Part shown: positions 56,278 through 64,000 of the stretch, one piece after another
Numbering within the stretch: position 1 is the stretch's first letter
Layout: each line of letters begins with the position of its first letter
Assembly (NCBI GenBank): GCA_944319925.1
Contig: CALUFQ010000008.1
Location: 1 to 64,000 of the forward strand
Reading direction: 5' to 3'
Source of the DNA: an uncultured Paraprevotella sp.
GTDB taxonomy: Bacteria; Bacteroidota; Bacteroidia; Bacteroidales; Bacteroidaceae
DNA length: 64,000 bases
Made by a program: the position numbers and the translations under genes
Notes under the pieces: generated by a model
The model's database searches: none
What the model saw: the letters and a program-made list of their open reading frames with translations, nothing else
What the model was told of the DNA's origin: nothing

Positions 56278-57713
56278 GCCTCCAGCCTCTTAAATTGCAC
56301 ACGCCACCTGACGAACAAGCCCAAAAGGGCCGCGGCCACCACGACTCCCGCCACGCAGCTCGGCGCGTGGGGCAGCCTGAAGCCTTCGGGCGCCACCAAG
56401 ATGTAGCTCGTGCAGACCGCCGTCATGAACAGGGCCGGGAAGAGGGCGACATAGAAGTTTTTCCCCTTGCGCGCCAACCATACCGTGACCGCCCAAAGCG
56501 TAAAGATAGACAAAGTTTGATTAAACCACGCAAAATAACGCCACAAAATGTCGAAGTTGATATTCATTAACACTGCGGCAATCACAAAAAGCGGCAAAGA
56601 CACCGCCAGGCGGCGCCACACGGTAGTCTGTTTATAATGCAGGAAATCGGCCGTAATCAGGCGCGCGCTGCGGAAAGCCGTGTCGCCCGACGTGACGGGG
56701 GCGGCCACCACGCCCAGGATGGCCAGCACCGCGCCGAACGCCCCCATCCAGTCATGACAAATGGCATTCACCACAATGGCCGGGTTGGAGTTGCCGTCCG
56801 GAGACATCAGTTTGACCAGCCCTTCGTAGCTCCCCGCAAACTTGATGGCCGCAGCCGCCCAAATCAAAGCCACCACACCCTCGGTGATCATCGCGCCGTA
56901 GAACACCCTGCGCCCCAGTTTCTCGTTCTTCATGCAACGCGCCATCATCGGGCTTTGCGTGGCATGGAAACCGCTGATGGCCCCGCAGGCTATCGTGATG
57001 AAGAGCATCGGGAAGATGGAAAGCTCCTTGTTCGGATGATGGTTCTCAAAAGCCGACGTGATTTCGGGCATCCAACCGTCGTGCGTGAAGATGCCCCAAA
57101 GCACCCCGACGGCCATGAACAGCAACGCGAAACCGAAAACAGGATAAATGCGCCCGATGAGCGCATCGATGGGCAGCAGCGTGGCCAAAATATAGTAAAC
57201 GAATATCACGATGCTCCAGAACATCGTGCTCCCCCACACGCCCCATCCCTCGGTGAGGGAGGCCAACAAGCCAGCCGGCGTGGTGACAAACACCGCACCC
57301 ACCAGCACCATAAGCACCAACGAGAACACGCGCATCACAAGACGGATGCTGCGCCCCAATTCATCGCCCACCACTTCGGGCAGGCTGGCCCCGTTCTTGC
57401 GCAAGGAAATCATCCCCGACAAGTAATCGTGCACCGCACCGCCAAAAATGCAGCCGAACACAATCCACAAATAAGCGGAGGGGCCGTAGAGGATGCCAAG
57501 GATGGCACCGAAGATGGGGCCTGTCCCCGCGATATTGAGGAACTGGATAAGAAAGACTTTCCACGTGGGCATCGGCGTGTAGTCCACACCGTCCGCCATC
57601 GTGTAGCACGGTGTTTTCCGGGAAGAATCGGCACCGAAGATTTTCTCCACAACGGCACCATATATGACATATCCCAACACCAACAACAGTAAAGCGATAC
57701 AAAATGTAACCAT
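56274..57713 (-). CDS. cstA: CstA-type carbon starvation / pyruvate transporter
   Basis: 479 residues from MVTFCIALLLLVLGYVIYG; the frame opens 9 residues earlier at 57740. About 13 membrane helices. Motifs of the CstA family: DGVDYTPMPTWKVFLIQFLNIAGTGPIFGAILG, GGAVHDYLSGMISLRKNGASLPEVVG, GAISGFHATQSPMMARCM and VTSGDTAFRSARL (each within 20 when read in parts). Known members take up pyruvate or peptides under carbon limitation. Shorter than the E. coli protein, as usual for the group. Confidence 0.9.
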   Translation of the reverse strand: MVTFCIALLLLVLGYVIYGAVVEKIFGADSSRKTPCYTMADGVDYTPMPTWKVFLIQFLNIAGTGPIFGAILGILYGPSAYLWIVFGCIFGGAVHDYLSGMISLRKNGASLPEVVGDELGRSIRLVMRVFSLVLMVLVGAVFVTTPAGLLASLTEGWGVWGSTMFWSIVIFVYYILATLLPIDALIGRIYPVFGFALLFMAVGVLWGIFTHDGWMPEITSAFENHHPNKELSIFPMLFITIACGAISGFHATQSPMMARCMKNEKLGRRVFYGAMITEGVVALIWAAAAIKFAGSYEGLVKLMSPDGNSNPAIVVNAICHDWMGAFGAVLAILGVVAAPVTSGDTAFRSARLITADFLHYKQTTVWRRLAVSLPLFVIAAVLMNINFDILWRYFAWFNQTLSIFTLWAVTVWLARKGKNFYVALFPALFMTAVCTSYILVAPEGFRLPHAPSCVAGVVVAAALLGLFVRWRVQFKRLEA

Positions 57714-57808
57714 GTCAATGATTTTATTAAAAACACGCAAAAATACGAAATTACCCCGTAAAACCGGGCATTTGCTCCCGAAACTTTCATTTTATGCCCC
57801 GAAAAGCT

Positions 57809-57816
57809 TAACTTTG
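57809..57816 (+). promoter_or_regulatory. -7 element of the GHL10 gene
   Basis: TAACTTTG, perfect TAnnTTTG, 22 bp before the ATG at 57839. Confidence 0.5.
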
Positions 57817-57838
57817 CAAACCTATAAACCACGCGAAC

Positions 57839-59563
57839 ATGACGAAAAGACAGATTCTCCTGTGGTTGTGCCTCCTCTTGTTCCTGTGGCCACAGCAAAC
57901 GGAAGCGCAAACAGACTGTTACACGCCCACATCCCCGAAACGGGAAACCAGGGCCGTGTGGCTCACCACCTACGCCAGCCTGGACTGGCCGAAAGCCAAA
58001 GCCACCGGCCCGGACGGGGCAGAAGCCCAAAAAGCTGAACTGAGGCGCATACTCGACCGCCTGCAGGAAGCCCGCCTGAACACGGTGCTGCTGCAGACCC
58101 GTGTGCGCGGCAGCGTCATCTACCCCTCGGCCATCGAACCTTGGGACGCTTGCCTGACCGGCACCGTAGGACGTTCGCCGGGCTATGACCCGTTGGCTTT
58201 TGCCATCGAAGAATGCCACAAACGGGGCATGGAACTGCATGCCTGGCTCGTGGCCATCCCTTGTTTCAAAACCGCCACGGCCAAACGGATGGGCGCGAAG
58301 TCCGTGCTGAAGACCCATCCTGAACTGTGTGTGCGCCATGGCGACAGCTGGTACCTGGACCCCGGCCAACCGGGAACGGCCGCCTACCTGGCCTCCATCT
58401 GCCGGGAAATCACGGAGGGCTACGACGTGGACGGCATCCACCTCGACTACATCCGCTACCCGGAACAGGCGACAAGTTTCAACGACCGCGCCTCATACCG
58501 CAAATACGGCAAGAAAATGCCGAAAGCCGACTGGCGGCGGGAGAACGTCACCCGTTGCGTGCGGGAGATTTACCGCGCCGTCAAAGCCGTCAAACCGTGG
58601 GTGAAAGTCAGTTCCTCGCCCATCGGCAAGTTCAACGACCTTGCCCGTTATCCATCTTACAACTGGAATGCCTATTCCGCCGTTTACCAAGACGCGCAAG
58701 GCTGGCTGCGCGAAGGCATCCAGGACATGCTCTTCCCGATGATGTATTTCCGCGACAACCATTTCTACCCCTTCGCCATCGACTGGAAGGAAAACGACTG
58801 CGGCCGCCCCGTGGTGCCGGGACTGGGCATCTATTTCCTCAGCCCGCAGGAAAAGGACTGGCCGCTGCGGGACATCACCCGCGAACTCTTTTTCATCCGT
58901 TCCCTGGGGCTCGGAGGCCAGGCTTACTTCCGCTATGCCCATCTTGACGGCAACCACAAGGGACTTTTCGACTTCCTGAAAGAAGACTTTTACCCCAACC
59001 CGGCACTGCCCGCGAAATGCCCGGCCCCGGACAGCATCGCCCCGCCCCCCCCGGAAGACCTGCACGAAAGCCGCGACACACAAGGATATGCACTCAGGTG
59101 GCAGGCTGCCACCGACAATACCTGCGGGCACGACGTGAGATACAACGTCTATGCCTCGCAGACCCATCCCGTGGACATCGGCTCAGCCGACAACCTGGTG
59201 GCAACCGGCCTGGATTCCTGCAGCTTCCCTATCGACGGCGTGTTCTGCGCCCTCCATGGGGTGCATTTCGCCGTAACGGCCATCGACCGCTTTGGCAACG
59301 AAAGCGAGGCCGTCCGCTACTCCGCCGGGACTTTCTCCCTCCCGGGGACGCCCCGCGGCTTCTTGCCCCACGACTCGTCCACGCTGGCCATCCCCGAACA
59401 GGACAGCCCCTTCGTGGTCTTCGTGGACATGTACGGACGCATCGTCGGCACGGCACCTTATAGCCGCCGCATAGACATTTCCCTCCTGCCCAAAGGAATA
59501 TACCAAATCAGGACGCTAGGCAAGAAGGGACGCTCCGCCGGCATCGGATATTTCATCAAATAA
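57839..59563 (+). CDS. Secreted family-10-like glycosidase (GHL10/UPF0748)
   Basis: 574 residues. Signal peptide 1-23 (ends TEAQ). Residues 35-340 form the GHL10 TIM barrel: RETRAVWLTTYASLDWPKA, LNTVLLQTRVRGSVIYPS, GMELHAWLVAIP, YDVDGIHLDYIRYP (acidic residues at the active site) and MLFPMMYFRDN. Residues 400-500 are a fibronectin-III-like domain, and the end a short beta domain (FVVFVDMYGRIVGTAPYS) like a sorting tail. Relatives cleave denuded peptidoglycan glycans; that substrate is inferred. Confidence 0.88.
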   Translation: MTKRQILLWLCLLLFLWPQQTEAQTDCYTPTSPKRETRAVWLTTYASLDWPKAKATGPDGAEAQKAELRRILDRLQEARLNTVLLQTRVRGSVIYPSAIEPWDACLTGTVGRSPGYDPLAFAIEECHKRGMELHAWLVAIPCFKTATAKRMGAKSVLKTHPELCVRHGDSWYLDPGQPGTAAYLASICREITEGYDVDGIHLDYIRYPEQATSFNDRASYRKYGKKMPKADWRRENVTRCVREIYRAVKAVKPWVKVSSSPIGKFNDLARYPSYNWNAYSAVYQDAQGWLREGIQDMLFPMMYFRDNHFYPFAIDWKENDCGRPVVPGLGIYFLSPQEKDWPLRDITRELFFIRSLGLGGQAYFRYAHLDGNHKGLFDFLKEDFYPNPALPAKCPAPDSIAPPPPEDLHESRDTQGYALRWQAATDNTCGHDVRYNVYASQTHPVDIGSADNLVATGLDSCSFPIDGVFCALHGVHFAVTAIDRFGNESEAVRYSAGTFSLPGTPRGFLPHDSSTLAIPEQDSPFVVFVDMYGRIVGTAPYSRRIDISLLPKGIYQIRTLGKKGRSAGIGYFIK

Positions 59564-59577
59564 AAAACACGTCTGCC

Positions 59578-60012
59578 ATGAAAACAATCAGGCTCACCAC
59601 TTGCGACGACTCCTTCCAGGCACACCTCATCCAAGGCGCGCTGGAAAACGAAGGCATCCCCTCGCTGCTCCACAACGACAACACGTCCAATATCCTGCGG
59701 GGACTTACCCCCGTCATCTCGGGCGTGGACATCCTCGTTTATGCAGATGACTACGACAAAGCCATGGACATCCTCCGGCGCAACCAAATGGTGCCGGAAG
59801 ATTTGAAATACTGCCCCCATTGCCATTCACCGCACATCAGGCTCGTGCGGAGGAAGGGGCACGGAACGAGGGCTTTCTTCGCCGCCCTGTTCAGCATCCT
59901 GGCCGTGGCCCCTCCGGGCACGGCGCATTGGGAATACGTTTGCCGGGACTGCGGCACACGTTTCGAAAAACCCGTGGCACGGGAGAAAGGAGGCAACGAA
60001 AATCATGAATGA
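59578..60012 (+). CDS. DUF2007 protein with zinc ribbon
   Basis: 144 residues. Residues 1-65 are DUF2007 (FQAHLIQGALENEGIPSLLHND, VDILVYADDYDKAMDIL). Two CxxC pairs, YCPHCHSP and VCRDCGTR, flank a hydrophobic helix AFFAALFSILAVAP, so a membrane-associated zinc ribbon. Putative signal protein; overlaps the next gene by 8 bp. Confidence 0.8.
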   Translation: MKTIRLTTCDDSFQAHLIQGALENEGIPSLLHNDNTSNILRGLTPVISGVDILVYADDYDKAMDILRRNQMVPEDLKYCPHCHSPHIRLVRRKGHGTRAFFAALFSILAVAPPGTAHWEYVCRDCGTRFEKPVAREKGGNENHE

Positions 60013-60493
60013 CCTTCGCATCAGGGTCTCCCGCCCCGAAGATTTGGACGTCCTTATGGACATCTTCGACCATGCCCGGGCCTTCATGCGGCAGCAGGGA
60101 AATCCCCACCAATGGGAAGGCGGCTACCCTTCGGAAGAACTCATCTCAAACGAAATCAGCCAAGGACATTGCTTTGCCTGTGAAGACAAGGACGGGGAGG
60201 TGGTGGCCACGTTCTGTTTCTCCGTCGGAGAGGACCCCACTTACGCCCGCATCGAAGGGGAGTGGCTGGACCAAGCCCCCTACGGCGTCATCCACCGGCT
60301 GGCCTCCAACGGGAAAGCGAAAGGAGTGGCCCGGCAGTGCATCGCCTGGTGCTTCGCCCGGCACACCAACCTGCGGGCGGACACCCACGCCGACAACCTC
60401 ATCATGCAAAAATCACTGGAGGACAACGGCTTCCAGAAATGCGGAATTATCTACACGCGGGAAAGCCCGCGAATCGCCTACCAAAAGAGATGA
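60005..60493 (+). CDS. GNAT-family N-acetyltransferase
   Basis: 162 residues. LRIRVSRPEDLDVLMDIFDHA opening, VVATFCFSVGEDPTYARI strand, the acetyl-CoA loop near ASNGKAKGVARQCIAW, and LRADTHADNLIMQKSLEDNGFQKCG, classic for the RimI-like GNATs of Bacteroidota. Substrate unknown. Confidence 0.87.
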   Translation: MNDLRIRVSRPEDLDVLMDIFDHARAFMRQQGNPHQWEGGYPSEELISNEISQGHCFACEDKDGEVVATFCFSVGEDPTYARIEGEWLDQAPYGVIHRLASNGKAKGVARQCIAWCFARHTNLRADTHADNLIMQKSLEDNGFQKCGIIYTRESPRIAYQKR

Positions 60494-60834
60494 ACAGCCT
60501 TGAACCACTACGCCAGCTGCTCCGTGCCAAATTTCCGGCATATATCCTGTTCTATCGCGGCGCGGCCTGCCGCAGCCTGCTTGTCGCTGCCGTGTTGGGG
60601 GGCTTCACGGCATTAGGCAGCAAAGATTACTTCAGTCAGGCCCTACACCTCTCCGCCCAATTCTACCCCACCCTCGGCCTGGCCGCCGATGCCGGATTCC
60701 GCCTACTCCTGCGACGGGAAGAATTCCTTTTCTACCATAACGCCACCTGCAGCACCGCCGAACTTTACACCGTGTCTTTCATCGCCTCACTGTTGTGCGC
60801 CGCCCCGTTCCTTTACCTTTCCTCACTCCTATGA
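60490..60834 (+). CDS. Small membrane protein paired with an ABC ATPase
   Basis: 114 residues. About three hydrophobic segments (CRSLLVAAVLGGFTAL, LYTVSFIASLLCAAPFLYLSSLL in parts). Overlaps both neighbours by 4 bp, so it is translated together with the ATPase and may be its membrane partner, although very small for a permease. Confidence 0.72.
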   Translation: MNSLEPLRQLLRAKFPAYILFYRGAACRSLLVAAVLGGFTALGSKDYFSQALHLSAQFYPTLGLAADAGFRLLLRREEFLFYHNATCSTAELYTVSFIASLLCAAPFLYLSSLL

Positions 60835-61478
60835 AACCGTATTTAGAAGCCGACAGCATCTTGAAGTCCTACAACGACAAGGCCATCCTTTCCGATGTTT
60901 ACCTTCGTTGCGAACCCGGCGAACTCATCGCCCTTTGGGGAAGGAACGGAAGCGGCAAATCCACCTTGCTGGAAATCATCTTCGGCACGCAAAAAGCCGA
61001 ACGCTCTTTCGTCCGCATCAACGACGATGTCGTCTCCGGCAAAGCCTACCGTACAGGGTTGATTGCCTTTTTGCCGCAATATCATTTCCTGCCGACCCAC
61101 ATGAAGGTGAAGACATTGGTGCAACACATCGGAGAAACCTATATTCCCCAATCCTTCCGAGAAGCATACGGTCCTGTAGCATCTGAAAAGTTCAAAAACC
61201 TTTCCGGCGGGACACTCCGGCTGCTGGAAATCCTCTACGTCACTACCCGTCCGGCTCCTTTCCTGCTGCTGGACGAACCTTTCGCCGGACTTTCGCCCGC
61301 CATGACGGAAACCGCCGGCAGTTACCTCCAAGACCTTACAGCCGAAAAAGGACTCATCATCGCCGACCACAACCACCACGCCCTACGTTCCATCGCCACC
61401 CGCCATCTCCTCCTCGATAACGGGTACCTCTGCCCCTTGGACTCACCGGAACAGCTGAAAGGCTGCTATCTGCCGTAG
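60831..61478 (+). CDS. ABC transporter ATP-binding protein
   Basis: 215 residues from MKPYLEADSILKSYND. Walker A GRNGSGKST, Q-loop FLPQYHFLP, signature LSGGTLRLLE (variant of LSGGQ), Walker B FLLLDEPFAGLS, and a switch His in IIADHNHHAL. Only partner in sight is the upstream 114-residue membrane protein; cargo unknown. Confidence 0.88.
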   Translation: MKPYLEADSILKSYNDKAILSDVYLRCEPGELIALWGRNGSGKSTLLEIIFGTQKAERSFVRINDDVVSGKAYRTGLIAFLPQYHFLPTHMKVKTLVQHIGETYIPQSFREAYGPVASEKFKNLSGGTLRLLEILYVTTRPAPFLLLDEPFAGLSPAMTETAGSYLQDLTAEKGLIIADHNHHALRSIATRHLLLDNGYLCPLDSPEQLKGCYLP

Positions 61479-61569
61479 CTGTATTTCGATTCTGCTACGA
61501 AACCGTTACATTGTCCGGGGCTGATGCTTTTTCTTCAGCCGGAAGGCATCACCAACAACCCTAAAGGCC

Positions 61570-61577
61570 TAACTTTG
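61570..61577 (+). promoter_or_regulatory. -7 element of the phosphatase gene
   Basis: TAACTTTG, perfect consensus, 28 bp before the ATG at 61606. Confidence 0.5.
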
Positions 61578-61605
61578 CACCGTCGAACGCAACACTCATT
61601 TCATC

Positions 61606-62895
61606 ATGAAACGATTTTTCGCTATCCTTTCTTGTGCCGCAATGGCCTTGACCGCCACGGCACAGAGCGCCAAAGAGGAAATCCAGGAGCATCCGGCACT
61701 GGCAGCCGGGAAATACTATGCATACGAGGCACCGGAATACATTCCCGCACAAGCCCCCAAAGGATACCGCCCCTTTTACATCTCTGTCTTCGCACGGCAT
61801 GGCTCGCGCTACCTGACCAAACAAAAGAAATATGACAAGCCCTTGAACATCCTGCTGGAGGCCGACGATAAGAACGCGCTTACGCCAGATGGCAAACGCG
61901 CCCTGAAAGTGGTGGCCGGACTGCGACAGGAAGCGGAAGGCCGGTACGGAGAACTGACACCAAAAGGAGCGGAACAACACCGCGGGTTGGTACGCCGCAT
62001 GGTGGCCCATTATCCGGAAGTGTTCACCGACGGCACGCATGTGGATGCCCGCTCGACCTATAAGACCCGCGCATTCCTCTCCATGGCAGCCGCCTGCATG
62101 GAACTAAAGGGACTGAAACCCCGGTTGGACATCACGACAGAAGCCAGCGAACACGACGCTTGCTACATCAAATACAAGAACCCGCTGTTCGAGGCCATGC
62201 ATCTGGAAAACATGGATTCGGTCTATCACGCGGCGGACAGCGTGTACATCCATCCGGAAAGACTGATGAGCCAGCTGTTCAAGGACTCCGCCTACGTGGC
62301 CGACCACATCAGCGACCCTGCCGGACTGATGGCCGACTTGTTCGAACTGCATGGCATCAGCCAAAGCAGTTACGACCAACCGGACCTGGGCTTTCTCTTC
62401 ACAGACGAGGAACGTTATGACTTGTGGCAACACAACAACTTCGAATGGTACTACGAAAAAGGGGCATCGCCGCTGAGCGACGGCTGCATGTACACCTTGG
62501 AACGCAACCTGCTGGAAAACTTTGTCACCACAGCCGACACGGCCATCGCATCGGGACGGAACAATGTAACCCTCCGATACGGGCATGACACCAACCTGGC
62601 CCCGCTGGCCACCCTGATGGGGATGAACCACCTCCAGACAGCCACCACGGACTGGCAACGCATAGCCGACACGTACCGGACGTACCGCCTCATCCCGATG
62701 TGCGGCAACATCCAACTGATTTTCTACCGCAAGGCCGGGGACAAGGAAATCCTGGTACTCCCGCTCCTGAACGAACGTCCGGCCACCCTTCCGGTCAAGA
62801 CCGATGTGGCCCCGTTCTACCCTTGGACTGCCGTGCGCCAATGTTGGATGGATACAGTAAAGCGTATCACCCTGCCGAAAATGCTGAAGTCTTAG
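61606..62895 (+). CDS. Secreted histidine-type phosphatase (MINPP-like phytase family)
   Basis: 429 residues. Signal peptide 1-19 (ends ATAQ). Catalytic R64-H65-G66-S67-R68 in FARHGSRY, distal His-Asp in RYGHDTNLAP near residue 326, and the family's helical cap. Similar Bacteroides proteins release phosphate from inositol phosphates, a food-derived source in the gut; substrate is inferred. The 3' end overlaps the convergent gene by 29 bp. Confidence 0.88.
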   Translation: MKRFFAILSCAAMALTATAQSAKEEIQEHPALAAGKYYAYEAPEYIPAQAPKGYRPFYISVFARHGSRYLTKQKKYDKPLNILLEADDKNALTPDGKRALKVVAGLRQEAEGRYGELTPKGAEQHRGLVRRMVAHYPEVFTDGTHVDARSTYKTRAFLSMAAACMELKGLKPRLDITTEASEHDACYIKYKNPLFEAMHLENMDSVYHAADSVYIHPERLMSQLFKDSAYVADHISDPAGLMADLFELHGISQSSYDQPDLGFLFTDEERYDLWQHNNFEWYYEKGASPLSDGCMYTLERNLLENFVTTADTAIASGRNNVTLRYGHDTNLAPLATLMGMNHLQTATTDWQRIADTYRTYRLIPMCGNIQLIFYRKAGDKEILVLPLLNERPATLPVKTDVAPFYPWTAVRQCWMDTVKRITLPKMLKS

Positions 62896-64000
62896 CCGAA
62901 GACGGCTGCACCACCCACAAAGCCGCACGGTAGCGGGAAGCAGAAGTGACAGGCGTCAGCGGCAGATAGCCGGCCGACAGTTTGCCTCCCGCCATCTGCC
63001 AAGGCATCTCCCGAATCTTCCGCTCTTGGTCGGCCAGCAAGCTCCCCTCCTCCGCACAATAATCAATGCCGAAACGAGCTTCCGCGCCGGGAGCAAGGAA
63101 ACGTGCCAGACTGGCGGCCACATGGCCCATCGTACGCCGGAGGTTCACCTCCACGCAAGGGTGAACGGACAAGGCATCACTTCCTTCCGTCCGACACAAC
63201 ATCATGTCCACCCCGAAAGGACCGCGGTATCCCCCGTCCAACAAGCGAGAAAAATAAGCCGCCAGGTCATCCCTCAAGGCCTCCCACAACGCGTAGGGAA
63301 CAAAGGAAGTCAGCCAGTGGACATGTTCCTCCTCGGACACCACCCGGTTGCCGGCATACGTGCCGCGCTCCGTCGTGAAGAACCGGGAAAGTCCTTCATA
63401 AACGACCCGCCCTTGTCCGTCGGAACGGAACTCCATGGCGAAATCGTACACCTTATTATATATAGGCTCCACCACCACACCTCCCTGCTCGCGCAGCACC
63501 CGGCGGCACCATCCTGAAAGCGGCGGCCGATAGCCGCCACACCCCAACCGCAACCCCTTCCCGCTGCCCGACCAAGGAGCCTTCAATATCGTTTCCGGAT
63601 AACCATCCAACAAGCGGGCAATTCCGGCCTCGTCCGTACAAAAGAAAGACTCGCCACATAACCGGCCTCCCCAATGCCTGCCGACAGCCGAATCCGTCCC
63701 GCGCAGCCATGCCAGCAGTTCCACGGCACGACACCGGCTGCCTTCCTCACGGAAACGGCGCAGCATCCCCTCATCCGGCAACAAGCCCGGAGACACCCCG
63801 GCCAAGGCCAGCCGCCGCACAAGCATAGGATTCCATCCCCACGGAACGACCTCCGCCTCAGCCGGAAGCCTTTCCCCGTCCGCCCATTCCAAAAGGGGCA
63901 ACCATGAGACGTTCGCCTCCGCCCATCGCCGCATCTCGTCCGGCCTTCCCACACAGACCGCATCCCCCGGCGATGCCCACCAGGCCGGCAACGCCGACAA
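62867..64000 (-). CDS. ATP-grasp-like protein, probably truncated by the window edge
   Basis: At least 377 residues. KAPWSGSGKGLRLG is the ATP-grasp phosphate loop (about 141-154), VVVEPIYNKVYDFAMEF and GGYRGPFGVDMML carry the substrate strands, and CVEVNLRRTMGH holds the metal-binding E and N. A frame start sits exactly at the window limit, so the real start may lie beyond. Such enzymes ligate carboxylates to amines; specificity unknown. Confidence 0.8.
   Translation of the reverse strand: MSALPAWWASPGDAVCVGRPDEMRRWAEANVSWLPLLEWADGERLPAEAEVVPWGWNPMLVRRLALAGVSPGLLPDEGMLRRFREEGSRCRAVELLAWLRGTDSAVGRHWGGRLCGESFFCTDEAGIARLLDGYPETILKAPWSGSGKGLRLGCGGYRPPLSGWCRRVLREQGGVVVEPIYNKVYDFAMEFRSDGQGRVVYEGLSRFFTTERGTYAGNRVVSEEEHVHWLTSFVPYALWEALRDDLAAYFSRLLDGGYRGPFGVDMMLCRTEGSDALSVHPCVEVNLRRTMGHVAASLARFLAPGAEARFGIDYCAEEGSLLADQERKIREMPWQMAGGKLSAGYLPLTPVTSASRYRAALWVVQPSSAKTSAFSAG

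Overview
The window reads as a Bacteroidales (phylum Bacteroidota) chromosome with GC content that looks high for that group, carrying a complete-looking Mu-type transposable prophage. Support for the host call: many promoters carry the group's -7 motif TAnnTTTG with a TTTG/TTG element about 19-21 bp upstream; the glutamine synthetase is the long type III form; and there are typical Bacteroidota families (DUF2027-Smr protein, SusC-like outer-membrane beta-barrel receptor, ECF sigma/anti-sigma pair, GH43 enzymes, CstA, family-10-like glycosidase, histidine-type phosphatase). Genus cannot be fixed from sequence alone.

Left host arm (1-19.75 kb): dispersed GC-rich intergenic repeats; an NlpC/P60 cell-wall hydrolase; the DUF2027-Smr protein; a candidate small antitoxin/GNAT pair; a decayed AlbA-type regulator with an 11-bp tandem repeat; queA and a Nudix hydrolase; an ECF sigma factor, its putative membrane anti-sigma partner and a secreted protein; a 1.2-kb gene-free stretch full of repeats; a TonB-dependent-type receptor; two convergent secreted GH43-family enzymes; and a leftward nitrogen-assimilation cluster (outer-membrane protein, PII protein, AmtB, GSIII).

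Prophage (core 20.84-54.88 kb, candidate ends near 19.76 and 55.09 kb): leftward LexA-like repressor, then rightward early genes including a DDE transposase, a MuB/TnsC-like ATPase and a second RecA-like P-loop ATPase, small genes (two DUF4406 paralogues, a possible Gp16-like protein, DUF3164), and a small HTH protein behind its own promoter. Packaging and portal genes (TerS, TerL, gp36-like, DUF935 portal, Mu F-like head protein with a putative nuclease tail, virion morphogenesis protein) run leftward from a 146-bp intergenic region; protease/scaffold, capsid, contractile tail sheath and tube, tail chaperone with a -1 slippery site, tape measure, baseplate, lysis genes (holin, glucosaminidase, candidate u-spanin) and tail fibre run rightward from the same region. 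The presumed tail fibre is a 1249-residue protein dominated by 14-residue SHAEG repeats. Downstream lie three hairpins with identical loops and covarying stems, a small protein, a long imperfect hairpin and a D12-class adenine methylase preceded by an 8-G run.

Right host arm (55.09-64 kb): another copy of the dispersed repeat, a small outer-membrane protein, CstA with a small membrane partner, a secreted GHL10-type glycosidase, a DUF2007 protein, a GNAT enzyme, a membrane protein next to an ABC ATPase, a histidine-type phosphatase, and an ATP-grasp-like gene running to the window edge.
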